From Galbitalea sp036271875 (GTDB lineage: Bacteria > Actinomycetota > Actinomycetes > Actinomycetales > Microbacteriaceae): a stretch of 64,000 bases of DNA. Numbering within the stretch: the first letter of the stretch is position 1; each line of letters opens with the position of its first letter. Of the stretch, positions 63,654-64,000 are shown one piece after another. The notes under the pieces were generated by a model. It was not told where the DNA came from, made no database searches, and saw nothing but the letters and a program-made list of their open reading frames with translations. A program made the position numbers and the translations under genes. The stretch lies in NCBI GenBank assembly GCA_036271875.1, contig DATAZU010000041.1, forward strand, positions 6,098 to 70,097, given 5' to 3'.

Positions 63654-64000
63654 TCAGGTCGCCTCAGACCGCTTTGTTCGCGCACCTAAAAGGGCCACGA
63701 TCCCGACGATTGGGACCATCGCCGAACATACCTCGAAGGCCAGAGCGTAACCATCGGCGTATGCCGCTGAGGGCACGTTCAGCCCGGAGGAGGAGCCTTG
63801 CGCCCGGCGCAAAGCGACCGTGACCAGCACCGAAAGCCCAAGCGCGCCGCCGACTTGTGCGACGACATTCTGGATGGCGGAGGCGAGGCTGGCGTCTTCG
63901 TCCCTGATCCCGTGAAAGGCGGAGTTCGCAGCGGCGGGCATGATGATGCCGGATGAGACTCCCAGCACGATCATCCCCGGAAGGATGCTCCCCCAATACG
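63654..64000 (-). CDS. MFS transporter, C-terminal end (DHA2-type)
   Basis: Only the last 115 or so residues are in the window. They contain GMIVLGVSSGIIMPAAANSA, then DASLASAIQNVVAQVGGALG and two final helices (LGLSVLVTVALRR and FEVCSAMVPIVGIVALLGA). This matches the end of 14-helix drug:H+ antiporters of the EmrB/QacA type, whose helix 13 region often reads NxxxQxGGALG. The start lies beyond the window; ATG codons inside are not starts. Confidence 0.82.
   Translation of the reverse strand, partial: YWGSILPGMIVLGVSSGIIMPAAANSAFHGIRDEDASLASAIQNVVAQVGGALGLSVLVTVALRRAQGSSSGLNVPSAAYADGYALAFEVCSAMVPIVGIVALLGARTKRSEAT

Overview
The window comes from a high-GC actinobacterium, most likely a member of the Microbacteriaceae. 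The reasons are the complete menaquinone (men) pathway without ubiquinone genes, the Ccs/Res (System II) cytochrome c maturation cluster, Ku/LigD end joining, an archaeal-type aspartyl-tRNA synthetase, frequent GTG starts and GTGA/ATGA start-stop overlaps, and short palindromic repeats of a kind I associate with this family. This assignment is inferred from gene content only.

Layout. 1-12.6 kb: the end of a thiamine-diphosphate enzyme gene, a decayed DUF6328 gene, a tightly overlapping minus-strand operon (membrane protein, gluconate dehydrogenase subunit 3-like protein, GMC oxidoreductase, enolase-superfamily enzyme), three short-chain dehydrogenases, two overlapping hydrolase-like genes, then Ku divergent from a LigD that is split into two polypeptides. 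12.6-13.4 kb: a shortened DUF433/PIN-like toxin-antitoxin-like pair.

13.3-28.5 kb is the outstanding region. A 35-bp exact copy of the 3' part of a tRNA-Met gene at 13309-13343 matches the intact tRNA-Met at 28454-28527, so a genomic island of about 15.1 kb sits in the tRNA. Candidate integrase arm sites lie near both ends, but no integrase gene is present. The cargo looks like a defence island: a three-gene Shango-type system (TerB-domain protein, DUF2791 ATPase, Lhr-like helicase), an HTH/DUF6036 nucleotidyltransferase pair, an NdpA-like protein followed by a membrane protein of unknown family, a PD-(D/E)XK nuclease-like protein and a DUF5677 protein.

28.5-45.5 kb is ordinary chromosome: tRNA-Met, tRNA-Thr and tRNA-Tyr, a VOC protein, an FAD monooxygenase with a GbsR/MarR-type regulator, two divergent GH13 alpha-glucosidases, an M23 peptidase with a candidate MtrA box, a RhtA-like exporter, a collagen-like surface protein, a cyclase-family hydrolase, YajQ, cardiolipin synthase, a Nudix hydrolase, an MMPL exporter with a palindromic operator, a TPR protein and FprA.

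45.6-61.9 kb is a respiratory biogenesis region. It holds the menaquinone genes (polyprenyl synthase, menG, menF, menD, menA, menE, menB, menC) interleaved with PPK2 and small membrane proteins, followed by ccsB, resB, ccdA and resA, which build c-type cytochromes that accept electrons from menaquinol. aspS, a small acidic protein and the end of an MFS exporter close the window. Several repeat elements appear to have been absorbed in frame into menF, menB and a phosphatase gene.
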